A stretch of 10,188 nt of DNA, from contig JAISPH010000058.1 in NCBI GenBank assembly GCA_031275035.1, positions 1 to 10,188 on the forward strand, in the 5' to 3' direction. The notes under the pieces were generated by a model. The model saw nothing but the letters and a program-made list of their open reading frames with translations. It was not told the DNA's origin and ran no database searches. Made by a program: the position numbers and the translations under genes. Source of the stretch: Treponema sp. (lineage in GTDB: Bacteria; Spirochaetota; Spirochaetia; Treponematales; Breznakiellaceae). This document shows, piece after piece, positions 1 through 5,641 of this stretch (its first letter is position 1; every line of letters begins with the position of its first letter).

Positions 1-361
1 CGGCGGGGAAACGGCGGTTCCAGGCGAACAGCATACCGAAGAGGTGTTCGCTGATCTGTTCTCCGTGTATGCCCGAGGTACAGGTTAACGTAAAGGGAGC
101 GTTCTTCAATTCGGGATAACGCTGGAGCTGATCCGCCCCGGCGGACCACAGCTGTACCCACTTGAGGCGGGGCATCCGGGAAACCAGGGAAAAGGGCACG
201 TCGCCGGCGGCAATTTCGACGGCGTCAAGCAACTGCTCCGCCTCTTTCTTGCTTGAGGTAACCGCTATTTCCCGGCCCGCGCCGGCCTTTTTCAGCTTTT
301 CAAGAATCCCGGCGGATACCCGTTCCCGGGGCAATGCGATCAAAATGACGCCCTTATCCAT
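1..361 (-). CDS. D-isomer-specific 2-hydroxyacid dehydrogenase, N-terminal part (cut by left window edge)
   Basis: Translation from the ATG at 361 gives about 120 residues that stay open to the window edge, so only the N-terminal substrate/catalytic domain is visible. The stretch LKWVQLWSAGAD followed by TSGIHGEQISEHLFGMLFA matches the D-2-hydroxyacid dehydrogenase pattern just before the Rossmann NAD-binding domain. In that family, residues after the SG(I)H segment lead into the dinucleotide-binding helix. Members reduce 2-keto acids such as glyoxylate, hydroxypyruvate or pyruvate with NAD(P)H; the substrate cannot be told here because the catalytic Arg/Glu/His lie beyond the edge. No convincing Shine-Dalgarno precedes the ATG, and no other in-frame start was found nearby. 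It lies 95 bases downstream of the polysaccharide deacetylase gene on the same strand, separated by a strong hairpin. Confidence 0.8.
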   Translation of the reverse strand, partial: MDKGVILIALPRERVSAGILEKLKKAGAGREIAVTSSKKEAEQLLDAVEIAAGDVPFSLVSRMPRLKWVQLWSAGADQLQRYPELKNAPFTLTCTSGIHGEQISEHLFGMLFAWNRRFPA

Positions 362-425
362 GCCCGTATTATGAAAAAAAAGGAGGATCCTGGCAAGGGA
401 ACCCGGTAAATCCGGCGGAACGAAG

Positions 426-455
426 GGCCTTTGCGGACCAAAGTCCGCAAAGGCC
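426..455 (-). terminator. Perfect 13-bp hairpin just after the deacetylase stop codon
   Basis: GGCCTTTGCGGAC (426-438) and its exact complement GTCCGCAAAGGCC (443-455) enclose the 4-base loop CAAA. The hairpin starts one base beyond the TGA of the deacetylase gene (457-459). No T-run follows it on either strand, so it is not a canonical intrinsic terminator. It may be a Rho-assisted terminator, an mRNA 3'-end stabiliser or a dispersed repeat unit. Confidence 0.5.
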
Positions 456-456
456 G

Positions 457-1482
457 TCAAAAATCACTGTACCGGTAAAATTTTAACTTTAGATCCGCCG
501 CGCTTTGCAGTATGTATTCCAGCCGCTCCGGCTTAATGCCCCAGGCGGCGTCATCCGCGATGGTATGGGTCGTCAGCGGCAGGATGCGGCCCAAAAATTT
601 AGCGGTCCTGAGCATCATGGTTACCGCGGCTTTGAAGGCGCCGTCCTCTTTGTAGATGATGTTGTCGATGGATTTGGAGGAGATGTAGCTGTCCGTTATT
701 GCATCCCCGCTGTATATGCGGTAGGTAACGCCAAAACCCCGGATCACCGCAAAGGACTTAAAAAGCTCCTCGTTCATCCAGGGCTCCCAAAGGCCGTAGG
801 GATAGGCGAAGGCCCTGAGGGGAATCTCCGCTTTCCTGAACCCCTCCAGGGCCGCCAGGGTCTCTTCAAAGAATACCTTCCGGGACACCTTTAGCAGATT
901 AAGATGATTGAGGGTATGATACCCAATGTCATGGCCCCGGCTCAGGGCCTTGCCGCAGAAGGGCCCGTATTCTCCGGTAACGAAGAAGGTAAGCTTTGCC
1001 TGATACCGGTCAAACAGATCAAAGTACTGTTCCCAGACATCCTGGTAATCGTCATCCATGGACAGGAGGATTCCGGCCCCGTCTTCCTCCAGGGTCCACA
1101 ACAGGGTATCCCGCCGGACGCTGCCGCTCCGTATTTCCTCCGCCGAAAAATCAACCCTTAACGCGGAACCTTCGGCGGCGGCGTTTTGCAGATCATAGGT
1201 GATCTCGTAGTCCTCCCCGTCTTCCCGCAGGCGGGCCTTAACGATAATTTCGGATGCTTCCCCGAGGATAAAATAGTTGTCCATGGTTTTGAAGCGTCCC
1301 TGAATGTTCCGGGTTACCCGCTCCATCTGTCCGGGGGGCGGCGGGGGGGCGGGACTTTCGGGCCGGGGAAATTCAGGTCCGGCCCCGGATGCGGAAGGGG
1401 CGGGGGGACGGCTTACGCAGGAGGCCAGGGCCAGGAAGAACAGGATGGAGGATGTAAAAACGACAATCCCGCAGGTTTTCAT
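457..1482 (-). CDS. Polysaccharide deacetylase (NodB-homology) lipoprotein
   Basis: The product is about 341 residues. It begins with a lipoprotein signal peptide (MKTCGIVVF..., lipobox LASC with Cys22), then a proline-rich linker (about residues 26-52), a region of unknown fold, and a NodB-type carbohydrate esterase domain from about residue 135. Visible motifs are SMDDDY (Asp143/Asp144 at the usual TFDDG position), HTLNH (metal-binding His189 and His193), AYPYG (226-230) and THT (His306). Family members remove N- or O-acetyl groups from envelope polysaccharide or peptidoglycan using a divalent metal; lipid anchoring puts this one on the cell surface or in the periplasm. An in-frame GTG at 1521 would add 13 residues. 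The ATG at 1482 gives a normal signal peptide, and a candidate promoter would start transcription near 1519, so I chose 1482. The motif-1 Gly is replaced by Asp. The exact substrate is unknown. Confidence 0.85.
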   Translation of the reverse strand: MKTCGIVVFTSSILFFLALASCVSRPPAPSASGAGPEFPRPESPAPPPPPGQMERVTRNIQGRFKTMDNYFILGEASEIIVKARLREDGEDYEITYDLQNAAAEGSALRVDFSAEEIRSGSVRRDTLLWTLEEDGAGILLSMDDDYQDVWEQYFDLFDRYQAKLTFFVTGEYGPFCGKALSRGHDIGYHTLNHLNLLKVSRKVFFEETLAALEGFRKAEIPLRAFAYPYGLWEPWMNEELFKSFAVIRGFGVTYRIYSGDAITDSYISSKSIDNIIYKEDGAFKAAVTMMLRTAKFLGRILPLTTHTIADDAAWGIKPERLEYILQSAADLKLKFYRYSDF

Positions 1483-1525
1483 GCTGCCGCCGCGGCTCCA
1501 GGGTTTTAAGGTTACGGGCACGAAA

Positions 1526-1554
1526 ACTATACCCGGTTCCTGAAGCTGTGTATA
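1526..1554 (-). promoter_or_regulatory. Candidate promoter for the deacetylase gene
   Basis: Read on the minus strand, TATACA (1554-1549, four of six matches to TTGACA) and TATAGT (1531-1526, five of six to TATAAT) are separated by 17 bases. It lies right after the terminator of the upstream lipoprotein gene, where a new promoter is expected. Predicted transcription start is near 1519, which would exclude the GTG at 1521 as start codon. Found by eye. Confidence 0.4.
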
Positions 1555-1557
1555 TAC

Positions 1558-1585
1558 AAAAACCCCCCTTCCCAGGGAAGGGGGG
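1558..1585 (-). terminator. Intrinsic terminator of the repeat-containing lipoprotein gene
   Basis: On the minus strand CCCCCCTTCCC (1585-1575) pairs perfectly with GGGAAGGGGGG (1573-1563) and is followed at once by five Ts (1562-1558). The nominal loop is one base, so in practice about 9-10 pairs close a 3-5 base loop. It lies 20 bases past the stop codon of the lipoprotein gene and matches the classic Rho-independent form. Confidence 0.85.
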
Positions 1586-1605
1586 CTGCGGTCGGGACTG
1601 CCGGA

Positions 1606-2355
1606 TTAGCGCGTCCTGAAAAACTGGAACACGTACTCCTTCTGGTCGATCTGCTTTCTTGTATCCTCCCGGAGGATAATCTTTCTGGGCAGGCCCTTGC
1701 TCATCCTGAAATTGGTCTTCTGATCGTCAAACTGATAGGTGCCGCTGCAGCTTACTTCCCTGACATCGCCGTTGCCGTTTTTCAGCGAAAGCGCAATGGT
1801 AATGTTATTGTTGTTCAGCGTCATGGCGCCGTTGCCGGTATAGGCGCTTTCAACATCGACGGGGTTTCTGGTGTCGTAGTATCCTCCCGACGGGATGCCC
1901 CGCATTTCACGCCAGAACATTTCCACATACTCGTCGGTGATAACATATTTCCTGACCGTAACAGCCCCGGCGGCATCGACATCCAGGACTATGGTTTCGC
2001 TGTTGTTCGTCCAGGTGCCGGAGAAGGGATTACCGGGATCCCTGGGGGCGACCCCCTGGGATATGGTGGCTGCCGGAGCGGGCTGGCTGGCCCGCTGGCG
2101 GGCCGCTTCCGCCGCTTTTCTTGCCGCCTCTTCCGCGGCAAGGCGCTCCGCCTCAAGCCGGGCAGCCTCCTCGGCGGCAAGCCGCTCCGCTTCCAGCCGG
2201 GCAGCCTCCTCGGCGGCAAGCCGTTCCGCCTCAAGCCGGGCCAATTCTTCCTGGCGCTGCCTTTCCTTTGCGCCGGTACAGCCGCTGCATCCGGCGCACC
2301 CCGCAAAGACCATCAAAACTATCAATCCCAGTAACAGCAGTCGATATTTTTTCAA
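1606..2355 (-). CDS. Lipoprotein with 13-residue helical repeats and a C-terminal beta-rich domain
   Basis: The product is 249 residues from a TTG start at 2355. The start is chosen because AGAGAGGTG precedes it at proper spacing and the protein then begins with a normal signal peptide (MKKYR, hydrophobic run, lipobox FAGC, Cys20). Two more cysteines follow in a CxxCxxC arrangement (20, 23, 26). Residues about 27-100 are a charged Ala/Glu/Arg-rich helix, predicted coiled coil, containing three exact copies of RLEAERLAAEEAA (residues 40-78). After a short Pro/Ala linker comes a domain of about 140 residues starting near NPFSGTWTNN, rich in alternating hydrophobic and polar residues and resembling small beta-barrel (lipocalin-like) lipoprotein domains. 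No family is recognised with certainty. The design suggests a membrane-anchored rod presenting a globular domain in the periplasm or on the surface. An intrinsic terminator follows, so it is probably monocistronic. Confidence 0.8.
   Translation of the reverse strand: MKKYRLLLLGLIVLMVFAGCAGCSGCTGAKERQRQEELARLEAERLAAEEAARLEAERLAAEEAARLEAERLAAEEAARKAAEAARQRASQPAPAATISQGVAPRDPGNPFSGTWTNNSETIVLDVDAAGAVTVRKYVITDEYVEMFWREMRGIPSGGYYDTRNPVDVESAYTGNGAMTLNNNNITIALSLKNGNGDVREVSCSGTYQFDDQKTNFRMSKGLPRKIILREDTRKQIDQKEYVFQFFRTR
2122..2238 (-). repeat. Three tandem copies of a 39-bp in-gene repeat
   Basis: Units at 2200-2238, 2161-2199 and 2122-2160 each encode RLEAERLAAEEAA. The protein copies are identical. 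The DNA copies differ mainly at synonymous positions, the third being the most diverged. Such repeats can change copy number by slippage or recombination and so vary the length of the coiled-coil stalk. Confidence 0.9.
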
Positions 2356-2371
2356 TTTACACCTCTCTATA

Positions 2372-2400
2372 GTCGTAAACCACCATCCCCCGTTTGTCAA
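2372..2400 (-). promoter_or_regulatory. Candidate promoter for the repeat-containing lipoprotein gene
   Basis: On the minus strand a perfect TTGACA (2400-2395) is followed after 17 bases by TACGAC (2377-2372), only three of six matches to TATAAT. TATAGA (2371-2366) is nearby but at a 23-base spacing. Transcription would start within about 15 bases of the TTG codon, giving a very short leader that still holds the AGAGAGGTG ribosome site (2368-2360). Confidence 0.35.
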
Positions 2401-2481
2401 GGCCGGAAAGCGCTGTCCGCCGGGGACACGCGGAACCCCCCGGCGAGGTTTCCGGACAACCCTGTCGGCATCTCCGGGAAG

Positions 2482-2510
2482 TTCACGTAACGGCGTTTAT
2501 ATGATAGTAT
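2482..2510 (+). promoter_or_regulatory. Candidate promoter for proABC
   Basis: TTCACG (2482-2487, four of six to TTGACA) and TAGTAT (2505-2510, four of six to TATAAT) are 17 bases apart. An overlapping TATGAT (2500-2505) is a better -10 but has no -35 at proper distance. Either choice gives a leader of about 160 bases before proA. This is the most AT-rich spot in the 2401-2679 stretch, where no gene is seen. Confidence 0.35.
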
Positions 2511-2673
2511 ACAGGGGCCCCCGGACGGGCCGCCATGGACGCCGGCCCGGAGGGACGTATGACGTGGGTGCGGCAGCGCCCCTATAACCCATACCTTCCG
2601 GCAAATGGCCCGGAGGGACTTTCGGGCTGGACTGTATACCGTATGGGGCTGCCGGTAAAATACCGTTTTGGAG
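2507..2673 (+). promoter_or_regulatory. Potentially structured 5' leader of proABC with proA ribosome site
   Basis: Several complementary segments can be read directly. CGGGCCG 2526-2532 pairs with 2543-2549. GGGTGC 2566-2571 pairs with GCGCCC 2576-2581 (one G-U). CCTTCCGG 2594-2601 pairs with CCGGAGGG 2610-2617 (one G-U). A competing hairpin pairs 2608-2615 with 2620-2627. GTATACAG 2507-2514 is the exact complement of CTGTATAC 2632-2639 and could close the whole set, but only if transcription begins upstream of 2507. CGGTA 2653-2657 can pair with TACCG at 2637-2641 or 2661-2665, just ahead of the GGAG at 2670-2673 (6 bases before the ATG). I recognise no known riboswitch, T-box or leader class. 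In a GC-rich region some pairing is expected by chance. Confidence 0.3.
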
Positions 2674-2679
2674 TAAAAA

Positions 2680-3951
2680 ATGTCCGTTATTTCCCTGGAT
2701 ACCGTCTTTGAGACCCTGAGGAAAGCCCAGGCCCGGCTGGCCCTGGAAAACCGGCAGGCCAAGGACCGGGCTCTCCGGTCGGTGATGAATTCCATCGACG
2801 GTTCCCGGGGGGAGATACTCCGGGCCAACGAAGCCGACGTGGACGCCGCCCGGGCCGCCGGAGTCAAGGAAGCCCTTGTAGACAGGCTCCTCCTCGATGA
2901 CAGGCGGATTGACGCCGTTATCCAGGGGATTGATACGGTGGTCCGCCAGGAGGACCCCATCGGCCGGGTCAGGGGCTGGACCCTGCCCAACGGTCTTTTA
3001 ATCGAACAAATCACGGTGCCCCTGGGGGTGGCGGCTCTTATTTATGAATCCCGGCCCAATGTAACCGCCGACGCCTTCTGTCTTGCCTATAAGGCGGGGT
3101 GCGCCATTCTGCTCCGGGGCTCCTCGGCGGCGCTGGAATCGAACCGGGCCATTGTAAAGGCCCTTAAAGCGGGGCTTGCCGCCGGCGGGGGTATCCCCGA
3201 AGCGGCGGCCCTGGCGGAATCGGGCAGCCGGGACGAGGTGGACCTTATCCTCGCCGCCCGGGGGAAGATCGACGTGGTCCTTCCCCGGGGGGGGAGGGAG
3301 TTGATCCGGCGGGTGGTGGAACATGCCCGGGTCCCGGTGATCGAGACCGGCGAGGGGAACTGTCATATCTATGTGGAAGCCGGGTTTGATCCGGCAAAGG
3401 CGGCGGATATTATCGAGAACGCGAAGCTCCAGAAACCCGGCGCCTGCAATGCGGTGGAAACCGTCCTTGTCCGCCGGGACGCCGCCGCCGCGTTGATGCC
3501 CCTTTTGGCGGAACGGCTGGCGGGCAGGGCGGAGCTCCGCTGCGACGCCGCCTCAAAGGCCGCCGCCGGCGCGTCGCTGCCGCCGGGACTGGTCCTGGAG
3601 GATGCCCATGAATCCGACTGGGAGACGGAATTTCTCGATTATATTCTGGCAGTCAAGGTGGTGGATTCCCTGGACGAGGCGATTGAGCATATCAACCGTT
3701 ACGGGACCAGACATTCCGAGGCGATCCTTACCAGGGACATGGAGGCCGCCAACGTCTTCTGCCGCCGGGTGGACGCGGCCTGCGTATACGTCAATGCATC
3801 AACCCGCTTTACCGACGGCGGCGAATTCGGCTTCGGCGCGGAGCTGGGGATCAGCACCCAGAAGTTTCACGCCCGGGGGCCCATGGGACTTGAAGCCTTA
3901 ACAACGATAAAGTATCGTATACAGGGCTCGGGTCAAATAAGGATGCTTTGA
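2680..3951 (+). CDS. proA: Gamma-glutamyl phosphate reductase (glutamate-5-semialdehyde dehydrogenase)
   Basis: The product is 423 residues, the usual length. It catalyses the second step of proline synthesis: NADPH-dependent reduction of gamma-glutamyl phosphate to glutamate-5-semialdehyde in the cytoplasm. The catalytic Cys256 sits in KPGACNA, ETGEGNCH lies at about 222-229, and the ProA signature (VDSLDEAIEHINRYGTRHSEAI, about residues 328-349) is intact. N-terminal features such as YESRPNVTADA and LLRGSSAA are typical of the family. The ATG has a well-placed GGAG site 6 bases upstream. It is the first gene of a proA-proB-proC operon; proB starts 3 bases after the stop codon, implying translational coupling because ProA and ProB act on an unstable shared intermediate. 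In many bacteria the order is proB then proA; here it is reversed. Confidence 0.97.
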   Translation: MSVISLDTVFETLRKAQARLALENRQAKDRALRSVMNSIDGSRGEILRANEADVDAARAAGVKEALVDRLLLDDRRIDAVIQGIDTVVRQEDPIGRVRGWTLPNGLLIEQITVPLGVAALIYESRPNVTADAFCLAYKAGCAILLRGSSAALESNRAIVKALKAGLAAGGGIPEAAALAESGSRDEVDLILAARGKIDVVLPRGGRELIRRVVEHARVPVIETGEGNCHIYVEAGFDPAKAADIIENAKLQKPGACNAVETVLVRRDAAAALMPLLAERLAGRAELRCDAASKAAAGASLPPGLVLEDAHESDWETEFLDYILAVKVVDSLDEAIEHINRYGTRHSEAILTRDMEAANVFCRRVDAACVYVNASTRFTDGGEFGFGAELGISTQKFHARGPMGLEALTTIKYRIQGSGQIRML

Positions 3952-3954
3952 ACA

Positions 3955-4755
3955 ATGGCGATACCCCGTTTAATTGCTGAAGCGAGAAAGATTGTTTTTA
4001 AATTTGGTTCCAATATCCTGGCCGGCGATGAAGGCCGGATTAACCAGGAGCTTCTTGAAGAATTTGCCGGACAAGCCGCGGCGTTTATTAAAAAGGGGAA
4101 GCAGATTGTTATCGTTTCTTCCGGGGCGCAGATAGCGGGGCTTTCCACCATGGGGAAATGGGCCCGCAAGAAGGATCTCCACTACCGGCAGGCCCTCTGC
4201 GCCGTGGGACAGGTGGAGCTGATGCGGGCCTGGCGCCGGGCCTTTGAACGTTGCGGCCAACGCATTGCCCAGATCCTGCTTACCAGGGACGATTTCGGCG
4301 ATTCCATCCGTACCTTGAATATGCGGAACACCCTCTTTACCCTGGTGGATGAAGGAATCATCCCTATCATCAACGAGAACGACACCGTGGGGGTGGAGGA
4401 AATCAAAATAGGCGATAACGATACCCTGGCCGCCCAGTCGGCGGTACTCTGGAGCGCGGATCTTCTGGTCCTCTTCAGCGATATTGACGGGCTCTACCGT
4501 AAAAACCCCAAGGAAGATCCCAATGCCGGGCTGGTGGAAACGGTTCGGGACATTGCCGCCGTCAGGGAAATGGTTACAACCAGCGGCGTGAGCAGTTTCG
4601 GTACCGGCGGCATTGTAACCAAGCTGGACGCCGCTGAACGGGTGGTGTCATACGGCATCCCCATGATCCTGGCCCACGGAGGGCGCAGGGGAGTATTAGA
4701 GGCTTTAGCCGCCGGAACCCAGCGGGGTACGGTATTTTTAGCGGAAAAGGATTAA
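3955..4755 (+). CDS. proB: Glutamate 5-kinase, short form without PUA domain
   Basis: The product is 266 residues and phosphorylates glutamate to gamma-glutamyl phosphate, the first and usually feedback-controlled step of proline synthesis. Amino acid kinase motifs are present: KFGSN (Lys16; the family usually has KxGSS), SSGA (55-58), NENDTV (140-145), IGDNDTLAA (about 152-160), SDIDGLY (175-181) and GTGGIVTK (216-223). The Escherichia coli enzyme is about 367 residues because of a C-terminal PUA domain; this protein ends right after the kinase domain, and proC starts 3 bases after the stop, so there is no room for a lost PUA. Short forms are known in other bacteria, so this is probably functional rather than truncated. 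The nearest ribosome site (AAGGA) lies inside the proA 3' end, consistent with coupling. Confidence 0.95.
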   Translation: MAIPRLIAEARKIVFKFGSNILAGDEGRINQELLEEFAGQAAAFIKKGKQIVIVSSGAQIAGLSTMGKWARKKDLHYRQALCAVGQVELMRAWRRAFERCGQRIAQILLTRDDFGDSIRTLNMRNTLFTLVDEGIIPIINENDTVGVEEIKIGDNDTLAAQSAVLWSADLLVLFSDIDGLYRKNPKEDPNAGLVETVRDIAAVREMVTTSGVSSFGTGGIVTKLDAAERVVSYGIPMILAHGGRRGVLEALAAGTQRGTVFLAEKD

Positions 4756-4758
4756 CCA

Positions 4759-5634
4759 ATGAGCGTAACTATTGCCTGTATAGGCAGCGGAAACATGGGC
4801 GCTGCCCTGATGAAGGGCGCTACGCAATACGGCGGCGTCGCTATAGGGTTTACCGATACGGACAGGCCCAAGGCCGAAGCCCTGGCCAGATCCCTGGGAG
4901 CATCGGTCTATGCTTCAAACGTTGAGGCGGTAAAAAAGGCGGATTATGTTTTCCTGGCGGTAAAACCCCAGGTTCTGCCCGGGGTGCTTGCCGAAATAGC
5001 TCCGGCGGTCCGGGACCAGCTTGCGGCGGGAAAGTCCGCAGTGCTGGTATCCATGGCGGTGGGCTGGTCCATCGGGAAGATCCTGGCCATCCTCGGCGGC
5101 GCCGGAACCGACATACCCGCGGATCATGCCCCGGTGGCGTCTATTCCGGTGGTGCGGATCATGCCGAATACTCCGGCGCTGATCTCCAAAGGCATTATCG
5201 CCATGGCCGTTTCCAGGGAGGTCCCGGCGGCAAAGGCGGCGGAATTGGAAAAAATTCTCAGCGCCGCGGGCATTGTGGATTATCTGGAGGAAGGGTACAT
5301 GGACGCCGTTACGGGTCTTTCCGGTTCGGGGCCCGCCTTTGTCTATATGTTTATAGAGGCCCTGGCCGACGGAGGCGTCCTCGCGGGGCTTCCCCGGAAA
5401 AAGGCGTTGCGCTATGCCGTCCAAACCGTTCTGGGGGCCGCCGCAATGGTGCAGGAAACCGGCAGACATCCGGGGGAATTGAAGGACATGGTTACCTCCC
5501 CGGGGGGCACGACCATTAAGGGCGTAGCCGCCCTTGAAAATGCAGGCTTCCGGGGGGCGGTAACAGCCGCCGTGGAAGCGGCGTACCGGCGTTCAACCGA
5601 GTTGGCCTCTCCCATCATGGGCGAAACGGTCTAG
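4759..5634 (+). CDS. proC: Pyrroline-5-carboxylate reductase
   Basis: The product is 291 residues and performs the last step of proline synthesis, NAD(P)H-dependent reduction of 1-pyrroline-5-carboxylate to L-proline. The N-terminal Rossmann motif IGSGNMGAAL (8-17), FLAVKPQV (65-72), RIMPNTPALISKG (133-145), TGLSGSGPAF (185-194) and the C-terminal signature (about 241-261, with TSPGGTTIKGV) are all intact. It is some 20 residues longer than typical ProC. Part of the excess is an extra loop near residues 113-128, between the conserved GWSIGKIL and PVVRIMPN segments. AAAAGGAT upstream of the ATG provides the ribosome site. It closes the proABC operon; no terminator is visible, and the next gene ends only 7 bases away on the opposite strand. 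Confidence 0.96.
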   Translation: MSVTIACIGSGNMGAALMKGATQYGGVAIGFTDTDRPKAEALARSLGASVYASNVEAVKKADYVFLAVKPQVLPGVLAEIAPAVRDQLAAGKSAVLVSMAVGWSIGKILAILGGAGTDIPADHAPVASIPVVRIMPNTPALISKGIIAMAVSREVPAAKAAELEKILSAAGIVDYLEEGYMDAVTGLSGSGPAFVYMFIEALADGGVLAGLPRKKALRYAVQTVLGAAAMVQETGRHPGELKDMVTSPGGTTIKGVAALENAGFRGAVTAAVEAAYRRSTELASPIMGETV

Positions 5635-5641
5635 CCGCACG

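Noticed and set aside
2566..2590. GGGTGCGG in the proA leader resembling a T-box anti-terminator sequence
   Set aside because: The conserved T-box core and the downstream terminator with T-run are missing, and no specifier-loop arrangement could be made out.
2397..3014. A 205-codon minus-strand open frame across the proA start and leader
   Set aside because: Most of it is antisense to proA, it has low-complexity Arg/Ser composition, and it has no credible start signals.
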